From Gerris lacustris (taxonomy: Eukaryota; Arthropoda; Insecta; Hemiptera; Gerridae), in NCBI GenBank assembly GCA_951217055.1, contig OX578276.1:57907307-57971306 (forward strand): a stretch of 64,000 bases of DNA. The letters are read 5' to 3'. The position numbers and the translations under genes are program-made. This document shows positions 48,700 to 59,300 of this stretch, piece after piece; position 1 is the stretch's first letter; each line of letters opens with the position of its first letter. The notes beneath the pieces were generated by a model. It ran no database searches. It was not told the DNA's origin and was given only the letters and a program-made list of their open reading frames with translations.

Positions 48700-49790
48700 G
48701 GGAATAGGACTTATTTTTTTTGGTTTCTTTCATACATTTTATGTTCTACCTAAAGTTCGAATCTTTTAGTAAAATTATTGTAAGGTTGTAATTCTTTAAT
48801 TTTTATGGTTTACAACATAAAATGTGGAAATTAGAAATAAACATAAAATGTAATTTATAGTAAGAGTTATGTATATATCATTTTATCTTTTTATTGAAAT
48901 AAAATTTCGTTTATTAAAATATACTAAAATATAGTTCGATCTATGTAGAACGAAATACAAAAAGATTTTTGTTCATATATGGAAAATTGTAGAAGATATG
49001 AAGAAAATGTGAAGTGAGTCAAAAGCGGGATAATTTTTACAATTGCCGACGGCCGGTACATTATACACTTTTTTAAACACTTTCGTACTTTATATTGTCT
49101 ACCCAAAGCCTGAATCTTTTAGTTTTATTATCATTTGGTTGTAATTCTTTAATTTCTATGTATTTTAACATAGAATATGGAGTTAAGAAATAAAAATATT
49201 AGAAATAACACGTAAGATATAAAAAGTGTTATGTATATATCATTCTATCTATTTATAGAAATAAAATTTCGTTTATTAAAATATATTAATATATAGGCAC
49301 AACTATCTAGAACGAAATGCAAAAAGATTTTTGTTCATATATGGAAAATTGTAGAAAATATGAAGTAAATAGTGAAGTGAGTCAAAAGCGGGATAATTTC
49401 ACAATTGCCGACGGCCGACGGCCGGTACATTATACTCTTTTTTGTACACTTTCGTACTTTTTATTGTCTACCCGAAGCCTGAATCTTTTAGTTTTATTAT
49501 TATATGGTTGTAATTCTTTAATTTTTATGTTTTTTTAACATAGAATATGGAGTTAAGAAATAAAAATAATAAAAATAACACGTAAGATATAAAAAGTGTT
49601 ATGTATATATCATTCTATCTATTTATAGAAATAAAATTTCGTTTATTAAAATATATTAATATATAGGCACAACTATCTAGAACGAAATAAAAAAAGATTT
49701 TTGTTCTTATAAGGAAAATTGTAGAAGATATGAAGTAGATAGTGAAGTGAGTCAAAAGCGGGATAGTTTTAATGCATGGTTGAAAATCAG
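48700..49790. repeat. Long tandem repeat, period 363-370 bp, three units
   Basis: GTCAAAAGCGGGATA starts at 49018, 49381 and 49751. GAATCTTTTAGT, GGTTGTAATTCTTTAATTT, AAATTTCGTTTATTAAAATA and CAAAAAGATTTTTGTTCATA recur in each unit. The second unit has an extra CGACGGC block. Open frames on either strand repeat with the units and are artefacts. Confidence 0.9.
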
Positions 49791-49875
49791 TCAGGCCCGG
49801 GGGTTCATTACTGAAAAATACACTCCGTCCCCAGGGTACTTATAACATTACAGCGCTCCGTCCTCAAAGGGTTAA

Positions 49876-50599
49876 AACAAGAAGGCGATTCTTTAATTTT
49901 TTTGACATATAGGTACCTATCCACTGTGACACTTTATATCAAACACCTCTATATATCAAAGTGTTTTTATATAATGTAGGGAGTCTGTAATGTGATGCAA
50001 GCGCTGTATGTGGCCGAATACCAAACTACAGATTGACAGCGTCCTTTTTAGTGGCCATTTTTTAGTTATTTCCGTCAGAAAACAGAAAAAGTGAATGAAA
50101 ACAACAATCATGGGGTCACTTTGTTTTGGTTTTGGGAATTTGAAAAACACATAACCTGACAAATTAAATCAGCAGCTATACCGATGGGCTATATATCAAG
50201 CACTTATATATCAAAATCTACATATATAGCAAGAAACAAAGTTACAGATTTACGTTGACAGGTTGCGCGCGCATGTTCATAACAACAGTTTGATAATATA
50301 TAATCACATGAAAAGAGAGGTTTAAAAGTTACAGAATCTGCCCCCAAGTAAAGTATTTTCCTAAATTTACCTTTAAGTTTTTTAATCACGCTACCTACAT
50401 ACTAATAATCTAAGTAAATACGTTTACTTAGATTAAATAAATGTTTGTATTTAAGAGTAACGTGTAGGTAATGGATTAAAGAGCTTTATCTTAATCATTT
50501 AAATAAACAGGTCAAGTGTGTGCTAGTCAGCACACAGCGAGGGTCCGTAGGCAACCCTGTATAGTTTAAGTAGTACCCTATTGGTGGTGTTTTTTAAAA
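49876..50599. other. Intergenic DNA, no gene seen
   Basis: CACTTATATATCAAA/ATATATCAAAG words recur at about 49935-49965 and 50194-50215. No gene. Confidence 0.45.
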
Positions 50600-51235
50600 T
50601 GCTAAAAAGCTTACTTTGAACTATCCTATGGGTCTGATATTCTCAAAACACACAAACAAACTTCTGAAAAAGTATTTTTTTGCCACTAAACCGGACTCCA
50701 ACCATATAAATACATCAAAAAGACCATAGTTATAAGAAAACGTATTTTGTCAATAAAAAATAAAATAATATTTATTTCGAAATTTCCAAAAAGTGGTATC
50801 TTTACTTTTGGTCGAAGAATCCACAGGAATTTTTTCAGATTTTTTGCACTTCACATAAGCGAGATATAGATGGGGGACACGTTTCACACCCACTTCAAAC
50901 TTGCCTACGCTCGCCCTATCAAAGTTATATCCAAAGAATTATATATTTTTGTAATCAGCTCGACGTACCCTTTCATATGATACCCCTCTCGGTGTCGAAA
51001 AAAAATAAAAAAATTTTAACCCTTAAGTTTTTTTACCCTAATTATTTTGAAAAATATTTTTTATAAGTCGCTATATTTTTAAAATATGTGGGCAGGTACA
51101 AGACACATACATGCCAAATTTCAAAGTGATCGGACGAAAGGTGTAGCCGTGAGAGCACGCGAGAGGACGGACGGACAGACACACGCAGGAAAATATAAGG
51201 GTCCTTGGTTTTGCCTAAGGACCCTAAAAAAATCA
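50600..51235 (+). repeat. Hairpin-ended interspersed repeat, family B-like (plus copy)
   Basis: Ends with a GGACGGACGGACAGACACAC tract (about 51164-51184) and a terminal hairpin, AGGGTCCTTGG (51198-51208) with CCTAAGGACCCT (51214-51225), then an A run. Upstream blocks CCTTTCATATGATACCC and TTTCAAAGTGATCGGACGAA correspond to other copies. Non-coding. Confidence 0.65.
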
Positions 51236-51959
51236 ATTTACGTTTTTATTTAATTAAACTTGAATGATAATCCTAATTATTTTAATTGTTATGATCATTC
51301 TTGATTTTGTTTTGGTGTAAGAGGATATAGTTCAGTGATTTTTTAGTCACGTATGAATCGAAGGTTCCAGACTGTATGGCCCGTGATAATCTTCACCTTA
51401 ACAAGGTTGACCGCAAGATCCATTTTTGGTTACATTAGGCATTGAATAGGTTGGCTTAGTGTTATTGTTTTATTCGGTTTCTCTGTCTCTTTCTAACAAC
51501 CTCTCCTGTCTTTTAAGAAAGAAAATTGTAGCTTAAAAGCATCCTTTCAAATACACTTATATAGTGGTGATGTGTTTACCGTGTCATTTGGAGTGAGAAT
51601 CATTCACACTAATCATTTAAAAAAGAAGAGAAATGATCAATTTTAACCACCATGAAAAATTGATCTTGTCATGGGAATAAGCCAAGACCTTGGGGGTATC
51701 TTTATCAAGGCTTTTGAATCTAGTCTGTTTTATCCTGTAAGGCTAATAAATATTGTTGATCTTATTGTATGTAAATGCTATTTTCCGTCTGTTATTCCAC
51801 TATTATATATTGAAATTAATAAAAATGTGTCTGACAATATCAGACTAAAGTTTTTCAACGGGAATTTCCTTCCGTCAAAATCTCAAAATCAAATTTTGGG
51901 CCATCATAATACTATCTCTACAATATATGCTTGTATAAGTTTGAGAATGTAATAATTCA
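51236..51959. other. Intergenic DNA, no gene seen
   Basis: The 93-codon open frame at 51671-51952 resembles nothing known. Confidence 0.45.
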
Positions 51960-52934
51960 TATAAAAATGCCATTTTTCAAAACTGGTCTTATTTTCAATT
52001 TTTATTTTTTATTTATTTATTTTTTTTTTGTATCTGTATTGTTCACCTTAGTTGTATCTATGTGCAAAATTTGGGGAAGATTGAATCACGGTAAGTGGTT
52101 CAAAATTGGGGTAATAGGTGTGCGATGAAACTTAAAAAGCAAATAAATTTGACGCCATTTTTTTATTTTTGGTTTCTGTGTTCTTCACCTTAGTTGTATC
52201 TATGTGCAAAATTTGGGGAAGATTGAATCACGGTAAGTGGTTCAAAATTGGGGTAATAGGTGTGCGATGAAACTTAAAAAGCAAATAAATTTGACGCCAT
52301 TTTTTTTTTTTTTTTTTTAATTTTTGGTTTCTGTATTCTTCACCTTAGTTTTATCTATGTGCAAAATTTGGGGAAGATTGAATGACGGTAAGTGGTTCAA
52401 AATTGGGGTAATAGGTGTGCGATGAAACATGAAAACCAAATAAATTTGACGCCATTTTTAATGGTCTTATATTACTTTGCTTTGTAAGTTTCAGCGCACA
52501 TTTCCGTTTCCCCAATTTTGAACCACTTCCCGTGATTCAATCTTCCCCAAATTTTGTACATAGAAACAACTAAGGTGAAGAATACAGAAACCAAAAAAAC
52601 AAAAACAAAAAAAAAAATGGCTTCAAATTTATTTGCTTTTTTATTTTCTTTGCACACCTATTACCCCAATTTTGAACCACTTCCCGTCATTTAATCTTCC
52701 CCAAATTTTGCACATAGATACAACGAAGGTGAAGAATAGAGAAACCAAAAAAAAAAAAAGGTTGAAAAAAAGACCAGTTTTGAAAAATGGCATTTTTATA
52801 TTAATTATTTATTATTACTGGTCTTATATTACTTTGCTTTGTAAGTTTCATCGCACATTTCCGTTTCCCCAATTTTGAACCACTTCCCGTGATTCAATCT
52901 TCCCCAAATTTTGCACATAGATACAACTAAGGTG
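51960..52934. repeat. ~145-152-bp repeat array in head-to-head orientation (left part)
   Basis: Three direct units contain CACCTTAGTTGTATCTATGT, CAAAATTTGGGGAAGATTGA, GTGGTTCAAAATTGGGG and AATTTGACGCCATTTTT, beginning near 52042, 52194 and 52339. From about 52475 the same unit appears in reverse orientation at least three times. The outer boundary word CATTTTTCAAAACTGGTCTT at 51969 recurs inverted near 52775. The array continues past the retrotransposon at 58620. Open frames in it repeat from unit to unit and are artefacts. Confidence 0.9.
52923..52934. repeat. Left target-site duplication of the retrotransposon
   Basis: ACAACTAAGGTG, identical to 58620-58631. The first A of the right copy could belong to the element tail, so the duplication is 11-12 bases. 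Confidence 0.9.
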
Positions 52935-53275
52935 GAGTTTTTGACAGGTGGTGTCACGGTTAAAAATTGGCGTAAGTTTTTCCTCCTTATATATATCCTT
53001 GGTAAATATCGGCAATAGCGTACCCCTTCTCACTCCAACGTATTTTTTGACAAAGGGATATCAACTCTCCTATGAACAAACCATACATATATAATTATTT
53101 TATACATATATTATTATATACAAATGGAAGGGACGAATTGACATATCGAAGCCAACTGTACGACTTCGAAAGACATCGATTACACGGAAGGGGTACACTA
53201 TTGCCGAGTTTAGCCTATATCCTTATACTTATTCTATAGTGTTAAATAGTATTAAAACAGGGCTGAAAGGGCAAC
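52935..53275 (+). promoter_or_regulatory. Retrotransposon 5' untranslated region
   Basis: Sequence between the element's first base (GAGTTTTTGACAGG) and the first ORF1 ATG. In this superfamily the 5' region normally carries an internal promoter; no specific motif is claimed here. Confidence 0.5.
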
Positions 53276-54655
53276 ATGAGGCCCCCCGACCCTGGAGGTA
53301 CATCCAGGGACCCTCCTATATACTTATCTGACCATGGAACTGGAACCAAAAGCAAAACAGATAAATGTCAAACAAATGTAAATACAGAGAATACTCCTAA
53401 GAGTAAGCGTCAAAGACCTAATACCCCAGTGAAATTGGAACTAAATCCCCCTAAAGAGGTCATTAACTTTCTCGTTGTTAAAAGACAAGATGGAGATTGT
53501 TCAATGTCCAAAGTCTCACCCTTCGTTATCGAAAAGTTGCTTTCGCAAGCGTGTGGTGGAGTCAAGAGAGCCAAGAAGTTACGTGACGGTTCTTTACTGG
53601 TCGAGACGTTTACTCACGACCAAGCTACGAAACTAATGACAAATCTGCCGAGAAATATGTCACCTAAACTGTCAGTGGAACCACATAAGACATTAAACCA
53701 AGTAAAGGGTGTGTATCCAGTTTGTGTGTATCCAGTTTGTGTGTATCCAGTTGTGTGTATCCAGTCTCGACGGTATTCCAGTTGAGGAAATCACGGAAAA
53801 CATCAAACATCAAGGAGTTATCGAGGTAAGAAGGCTTAACAAAAAGATAAACAACACTGGAACCGACTAATAGTTATATACATAATAACTTTTAGCTTAA
53901 CGACTTTACCGAGTAAATTAAAAGTTGGCTACCTATCTGTCCCTGTTCGGCCCTACATTCCTCTTCCCCGGAGATGCTTCCAATGTCACAGGTTCTCTCA
54001 TGTTCAAATGACTTGTAAAACAGGTACACTGTGTCCGGAATGTGGTGATCCGGCTCACGACAACACGCCCTGTTTGAAGCCGAAAGAGTGTATAAACTGC
54101 AAAGGACCACACTCCGCACTCGATAGGAAATGCCCCAAATGGATCCTCGAAAAGAAAATAACAGAAATAAAAGTGTTAGAGAAACTGCCGTACATTGAAG
54201 CGAAGAAGAAGGCTGAAATCACATGCCAATTCAATCTACCTAAATCTTTTGCTTCTCTCCTTTCGAAAGTCCCGTCAAATAATTGTAAACATTGTCACAA
54301 CACAAGTATTGCTACCCAGGATAAAGGCACACAGTGCTCCTTTGAGGAACCGAACACAAAACAGAAAATAATTGCGACTAGTTCCACCAAATGTAAACCT
54401 GATAAGACGACAGAAACTCAGACTGAAACCCCGTATTCGAAAAACACGATTGAAACTCAGATTGAAACCCCGTATTTGAAGACCACTCCCCCTAAATTTA
54501 AACCGATAACAATAGATACCCAAACAGAACAGGAAATGATGTGGGTGAACGACTGGGATTCAGGTGATTCCACCAGTAGCAAGGAAAAACATCACGCTAA
54601 AAGTCCTACTAAGAAGAAAATAGAAAAATTTACAAAAAAGAAAGCTTCCAGATAG
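53276..54655 (+). pseudogene. Retrotransposon ORF1, gag-like RNA-binding protein, frame-disrupted
   Basis: The product would coat element RNA in the cytoplasm and help form the ribonucleoprotein used for target-primed reverse transcription. The first frame (53276-53785) has a polar N-terminus and a conserved-looking central domain (about residues 55-145). It then runs into a 15-bp tandem repeat and stops. The expected continuation (residues SLDGIPVEEI onward) is open in another frame at 53763-53870. The original frame resumes from about 53870 to 54655. That part holds three zinc knuckles: CX2CX4HX4C at 53975-54016, CX2CX4HX4C at 54032-54073, and CX2CX3HX6C at 54089-54133. The tail is basic and Thr/Lys-rich with an imperfect TETQTETPYSK-type repeat. 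An internal ATG at 54008 would remove the first knuckle, so it is unlikely to be the true start. Confidence 0.85.
53706..53766 (+). repeat. 15-bp minisatellite inside ORF1
   Basis: GTGTATCCAGTTTGT occurs twice in full, then as a 14-base version lacking one T, then partially. It encodes VYPVC repeats and lies where the reading frame changes. Confidence 0.9.
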
Positions 54656-54694
54656 AAACATTAATCCTTAATATCATTTAATTCTTAAAACACA

Positions 54695-57600
54695 ATGAAA
54701 ATCTGTACTTGGAATTGTAAAGGCTTCAGATCTAGGAGAGAAGATATTAAGTTGCTAATAAAAGAAAATAGGCCTGAGGTACTTTTGTTGCAAGAAACTC
54801 ACTTACCTTCTGGAAATACTCTAAATCTACCAGGCTACGTAGTGTTTCGAAGAGATCCCCCACCAGGCACCTGGCAAGGAGGTCTGGCCACATGTGTGTC
54901 GGTGACAGTACCAAGCATAGAGATCAAGATCAACTCCGATATTCAAGTTCTAGCTGTGCGGATAGGTTCATCGCATACCATCACAGTTTGCAATATCTAT
55001 CTGGACTGTACTGAAGATATAACAACAACTCGCCTTAACAACATTGTGCAACAAATGCCAGGGCCCTTCGTCATGTCGGGAGACTTTAATTCACATAGCC
55101 TGATGTGGGGTTCTTCTAAAACAGATCCAAGAGGAGTAACAGTAGAGGCCTTTATTGATCATCAGAACCTTTGTCTCCTTAACAACGGTGAGTCAACATA
55201 CTTCGATTCTAGAACTGGTAAACTAGATGCACTAGATTTAGCCATTTGTTCCCCGTCCTTAACAAGAATAGCCGACTTTATTGCATCACAATACCCCTAT
55301 GGTAGTGACCATTTCCCACTCTTTGTTCTATTACAAATGAGAAACTCCGCACCAGAACCAGAAGTTTATTGGTCTTTTAAGACTGCAGATTGGGACGCCT
55401 ACAGGGCTCATCTGATAAATACTCCCTCTTTTATTCCTAGTACAGAAAATAACGCTGAAGAACTACTCGACTACCTTATAACATCAATTACATCGGCAGC
55501 ACGTGCGGCTGTACCACAGACTAAACTTAAAGGAAAACGGCAACCAGTACCTTGGTGGAACAAGGATTGTAGACTTGCTCTGACAGAACGGCGGAAAGCA
55601 CTATGGCATTTCAAAAGAAACTCCACCACTGAAAATCTGATTAACTACAGAAAAGCTCGGGCACGTTGTAAGTATGTCTTTCTACAGGCAAAGCAAGCGT
55701 CCTGGAAAAGCTACGTGTCGACGATCGTTCAGGGGACAGATTCCAAAGAGATATGGAGGAAGGTAAGAATACTTTCTGGTAAAAGACAACCTACTGCCAC
55801 TCCTGTGATAAAGGACGGTCCTCAAACTATATCGGAACCCCAACAAGTATCAGAATGCCTTGCTCAACATTTTGCCCGAGTCTGTTCAACTGCGACGTAC
55901 TCTATGCACTTCCAAGATCTAAAAAGAACGACTGAAAACGAAGAATTGAGTTTTAACTCCGACAACACCGAAGACTATAATATGCCCTTCAGCATGTGGG
56001 AGCTTGATACCGCCATAAAGACACTAAAGAATACTGCACCCGGACCAGACCAGATTCACAACTTAATGATTAAAAACTTACCATCCTCCTTTAAGCGCTA
56101 CTTACTACAACTTTACAATGTACTATGGACATCAGACAGTTATCCAGATAGATGGCTACTAGCGACCATAATTCCCATCCTTAAACCAAACAAAGACTCC
56201 ACACAGACTGAATCTTACAGACCAATAGCCATGACCAACACCCTTGGAAAACTTCTAGAAAAAATTGTAAACTCTCGACTGACCTACGTACTTGAAGTAA
56301 AGAAATTTTTCTCCCCGCATCAGAACGGTTTCCGGCAGAACAGATCTACAATAGACAACATTTCAAAATTAGAAACTTACGTGAGAGACGGATTTATTCA
56401 AGAAAAAACATCGCTAGGAGTATTCTTTGATCTTGAGAAGGCCTACGACAGAACGTGGAAACACTCAATTGTCCTTCAACTGCACCGCATGGACTTCAGA
56501 GGACACTTACTGCACTACATAAACAACTTCTTATCAAGAAGGATGTTTAATGTCAAAGTGGGAAGTTTTCTCTCAAGTTCATACGAACAGGAAAACGGAG
56601 TGCCCCAAGGAGCTGTTCTCAGCTGCACCTTGTTCTTGCTTGCTGTCAATGATGTCGTGAATTCGCTACCACCGTGTGTCGAGCCCCTTCTATTTGTAGA
56701 CGATATGACCATTCTCTTCAGATCAAAATGCTTGAAGACAGCTGAAGTTGTTATGCAGCAAGCTATAAATAGAATGAACGATTGGGCAAAGAAAAATGGC
56801 CTACTATTTTCTGGGAATAAAACAAAATGCATCGTTTTTTCAAAGAAACGATGGATTCCCCAGGTAAATCTTACACTATCCGGCCAAAAAATTCCTGTAG
56901 TTGAGACTATCAAATACCTCGGCCTTCAGTTTGACAGAAAGTTGACCTGGCGTCCGCACATTGAAGAAGTCCGTGCTAAGTGCCTAAGGGACCTCAACCT
57001 TCTTCGCATGCTTCAGAATCTAAAATGGGGAGCTGATCGAGCATCACTACTTCATCTCTATCGTGCCATTGTACGAAGTAAAATCGACTATGGATGTATA
57101 GCTTATGGCTCGGCTAAAGACAAAGATCTAAGGCGCCTGGATCCAGTCCACAATACAGCTTTACGCCTCGCACTAGGAGCCTTCAAGACCAGTCCAGTAA
57201 CCAGTTTATTGGTCGAAGCAAATGAACCTCCTTTGGCTCTTAGGCGTGATTTCCTACTTTTGCGGTACGGACTGAAAATTAAACGCTTTCCGGACAACTG
57301 TGCTTATAAACTGTTTAAGGACCCAAAATTTGAACACAAATACATACGAAAACCTAACTTTTTACGACCTCCAGGAATTCGATTCAACACCCTTGCCGAA
57401 GAATATGAACTTCCCTTAGATTGTACTAGAATCAGTAAATACACAGTATCTCCTACGGCACCCTGGAGTATGAGACCCCCAAAGACACACTACCTCTCGC
57501 GGCAGAAGAAAGACCAGGTCCACCCAGATCAATTCCGACAAGGCCACTTAAAGGACGAGAACGACCACCCCTTATATTCGAACTTTTATACGGATGGCTC

Positions 57601-57991
57601 AAAAACTTCAGAGGGAACCGGCTGTGCTTTCTTTACATCGTCAGAATCAGGAATGTTTTCATGCTCCAAGTGGTGTTCGGTCTTCACGATGGAACTGGAA
57701 GCCATCCTTCAAGCACTAAAATCAGCTGCCAACCAAGAAATAGAAACACTGAGCATCTACACCGACTCTAAATCTGCTTTAATGTCTTTGGAAAAACTAT
57801 ATGTTCAAAATTTGACTATTACCAAAATTAGGAACTTCATTGTAACAAGTAAACTAAAAGTCCGATTTTGTTGGATACCTAGTCACGTAGGGATTACTGG
57901 TAACGAGAGTGCAGACTTGCTAGCGAAACAAGCTATAAATGACGGACAGCCAGTGGAGACAGAAATCACTCCGAGGGACTTTGACCATTAA
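54695..57991 (+). CDS. Retrotransposon ORF2: endonuclease / reverse transcriptase / RNase H
   Basis: Enzyme that nicks target DNA and copies the element RNA there. It starts at the ATG 39 bases after ORF1 stops. The APE-type endonuclease spans about residues 1-215, with WNCKG near the start, QETHL (about 33), SGDFNSH (about 127) and the terminal SDHFPLF. The reverse transcriptase spans about 455-720, with motif A FFDLEKAYDRTW (about 575), motif B GVPQGAVLS (about 634) and catalytic FVDD (about 667; most relatives have F/Y-A-D-D). RNase H spans about 960-1085, with TDGSKT, ELEAIL, YTDSKSA and SHVGITGNESAD giving the D-E-D-H/D catalytic set. The frame closes at 57991, whereas the family normally continues about 130 residues further; that part is found in the next frame. 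Confidence 0.93.
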   Translation: MKICTWNCKGFRSRREDIKLLIKENRPEVLLLQETHLPSGNTLNLPGYVVFRRDPPPGTWQGGLATCVSVTVPSIEIKINSDIQVLAVRIGSSHTITVCNIYLDCTEDITTTRLNNIVQQMPGPFVMSGDFNSHSLMWGSSKTDPRGVTVEAFIDHQNLCLLNNGESTYFDSRTGKLDALDLAICSPSLTRIADFIASQYPYGSDHFPLFVLLQMRNSAPEPEVYWSFKTADWDAYRAHLINTPSFIPSTENNAEELLDYLITSITSAARAAVPQTKLKGKRQPVPWWNKDCRLALTERRKALWHFKRNSTTENLINYRKARARCKYVFLQAKQASWKSYVSTIVQGTDSKEIWRKVRILSGKRQPTATPVIKDGPQTISEPQQVSECLAQHFARVCSTATYSMHFQDLKRTTENEELSFNSDNTEDYNMPFSMWELDTAIKTLKNTAPGPDQIHNLMIKNLPSSFKRYLLQLYNVLWTSDSYPDRWLLATIIPILKPNKDSTQTESYRPIAMTNTLGKLLEKIVNSRLTYVLEVKKFFSPHQNGFRQNRSTIDNISKLETYVRDGFIQEKTSLGVFFDLEKAYDRTWKHSIVLQLHRMDFRGHLLHYINNFLSRRMFNVKVGSFLSSSYEQENGVPQGAVLSCTLFLLAVNDVVNSLPPCVEPLLFVDDMTILFRSKCLKTAEVVMQQAINRMNDWAKKNGLLFSGNKTKCIVFSKKRWIPQVNLTLSGQKIPVVETIKYLGLQFDRKLTWRPHIEEVRAKCLRDLNLLRMLQNLKWGADRASLLHLYRAIVRSKIDYGCIAYGSAKDKDLRRLDPVHNTALRLALGAFKTSPVTSLLVEANEPPLALRRDFLLLRYGLKIKRFPDNCAYKLFKDPKFEHKYIRKPNFLRPPGIRFNTLAEEYELPLDCTRISKYTVSPTAPWSMRPPKTHYLSRQKKDQVHPDQFRQGHLKDENDHPLYSNFYTDGSKTSEGTGCAFFTSSESGMFSCSKWCSVFTMELEAILQALKSAANQEIETLSIYTDSKSALMSLEKLYVQNLTITKIRNFIVTSKLKVRFCWIPSHVGITGNESADLLAKQAINDGQPVETEITPRDFDH

Positions 57992-58382
57992 TGTTAGGAC
58001 AAAAATCTACAAAAAATGGCAACAGACTTGGACAGGCGCCACTAACAACAAACTGAGATGTATAAAACCTCTAATAGGCGACTGGACCTCCTCATATAGA
58101 AAAAACAGACAGGAAGAGACGGTACTTTGCAGACTGAGATTAGGACACACCAGACTAACCCACAGTTATTTGTTTACAAGAGATAAGGAACGACCGCGAT
58201 GCAGATTATGTGACGATACCTTGACTGTAGCTCATCTACTGACTGACTGCCACCGCCTAGATACACTTAGAAACTTACACAACTTACCTGACAATTTACC
58301 AGAGACCTTAGCTGACAACCAGACTACGCTCACTAGACTGATAAGCTACCTACAAGACGCCGACTTCTATTGTGACATTTAA
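57990..58382 (+). pseudogene. ORF2 C-terminal CCHC domain, displaced by a frameshift
   Basis: Continuation of ORF2 after a frame change within about 57980-58000. It contains IYKKWQQTW, RLGHTRLTHSYLF and the C-terminal knuckle CRLCDDTLTVAHLLTDC (CX2CX7HX4C), a feature known from I and jockey-type ORF2 proteins and implicated in RNA binding. An ATG-started frame begins at 57939, but its first residues are out-of-frame RNase H sequence, so this is not a separate gene. Confidence 0.85.
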
Positions 58383-58619
58383 TTATCATACTTCTATCTT
58401 GTTTTACTTTGTAATATTATTTATTTATTTTTTGTGTATTTATTTATTTTTTCTTTTAATTTTTTTTTTTTTACTGCTAGTTAATTATTTCAAGAATAGG
58501 TAATGCAGGATTGTAATTGGTAATAGTTGTACTTATAAATTATACCATGTACTTGTAACTAACTATTGTATAGGTGCTTTAACCCAGTAGTCATGCACCT
58601 AAAACAACTAAATAAATAA
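58383..58619 (+). other. Retrotransposon 3' untranslated region and tail
   Basis: T-rich then A-rich sequence after the ORF2 stop, ending CTAAATAAATAA. It contains AATAAA and a TAAA-type terminal repeat. Confidence 0.7.
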
Positions 58620-58800
58620 ACAACTAAGGTGAAGAATACAGAAACCAAAAACAAAAAAACAAAAAACAAAATGGCGTCAAATTGATTTGCTTTTTAAGTT
58701 TCATCGCACACCTATTACCCCAATTTTAAACCACTTACCGTCATTTAATCTTCCCCAAATTTTGCACATAGATGCAACTAAGGTGAAGAATACAGAAACC

Positions 58801-58831
<31 letters not shown>

Positions 58832-59300
58832 GTCAAATTTATTTGGTTATCAAGTTTCATCGCACACCTATTACCCCAATTTTAAACCACTTACCTTCAT
58901 TCAATCTTCCCCAAATTTTGCACATAAATACAACTAATGGCGTCAAATTTATTTGCTTTTTAAGTTTAATCGCACACCTATTACCCCAATTTTAAACCAC
59001 TTACCGTCATTTAGTCTTCCCCAAATTTTGCATATAGATACAATTAAGGTGAAGAATACAGAAACAAAAAAAAAAAAAAAAAAAAAAAGGTTGAAAATAA
59101 GACCAGTTTTGAAAAATTGCATTTTTATATTAATTATTTTATTTTTTTTTTATTTTTGGTTTCTGTATTCTTCACCTAAGTTGTATCTATGTGCAAAATT
59201 TGAGGAAGATTGAATCACGGGAAGTGGTTCAAAATTGGGGAAACGGAAATGTGCGATGAAACTTACAAAGCAAAGTAATATAAGACCAGTAAAAATAACA
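58620..59300. repeat. ~150-bp repeat array (right part, interrupted by the retrotransposon)
   Basis: Begins with the right target duplication (58620-58631) and resumes the unit exactly where the left part stopped. Reverse-orientation units with long A runs (58801-58827, 59066-59088) follow. From about 59150 the unit returns to forward orientation and ends GCAAAGTAATATAAGACCAG. Confidence 0.9.

Larger units (their letters stand above)
48022..49875. mobile_element. piggyBac-like non-autonomous element (1846 bp) with TTAA flanks
   Basis: CCCTTTGAGG at 48026-48035 is perfectly inverted at 49862-49871, and each end is flanked by TTAA (48022-48025 and 49872-49875). The TTAA duplication plus a CCC-starting terminal repeat is the piggyBac signature by established family knowledge. 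No transposase frame is present. The interior is mostly tandem repeats: 43-bp units at the left end and 363-370-bp units to the right. Confidence 0.85.
52935..58619 (+). mobile_element. Near full-length non-LTR retrotransposon, I superfamily
   Basis: A 5.7-kb element with a 5' untranslated region of about 340 bases, gag-like ORF1, ORF2 polyprotein (endonuclease, reverse transcriptase, RNase H, CCHC) and a short 3' region ending in an A-rich TAAATAAATAA tail. Presence of RNase H after the reverse transcriptase, three CCHC knuckles in ORF1 and the C-terminal CCHC argue for the I superfamily (I, Nimb or a near relative) over RTE or CR1. Target duplications and intact ends indicate a recent insertion. 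Frame changes in both ORFs suggest the copy is not autonomous, unless they are sequencing errors in the tandem or homopolymer tracts. Confidence 0.93.

Noticed and set aside
49317..49538. Open frame at 49317 and its reverse partner at 48924
   Set aside because: They lie in consecutive units of the tandem repeat inside the piggyBac-like element and have no coding features.
54008..54655. Independent zinc-knuckle gene starting at 54008
   Set aside because: The reading frame is open upstream to 53840 and encodes the first knuckle. It is the 3' part of ORF1.
57939..58382. Independent gene starting at the 57939 ATG
   Set aside because: Its first codons are out-of-frame ORF2 sequence. The rest is the expected ORF2 C-terminus displaced by a frameshift.
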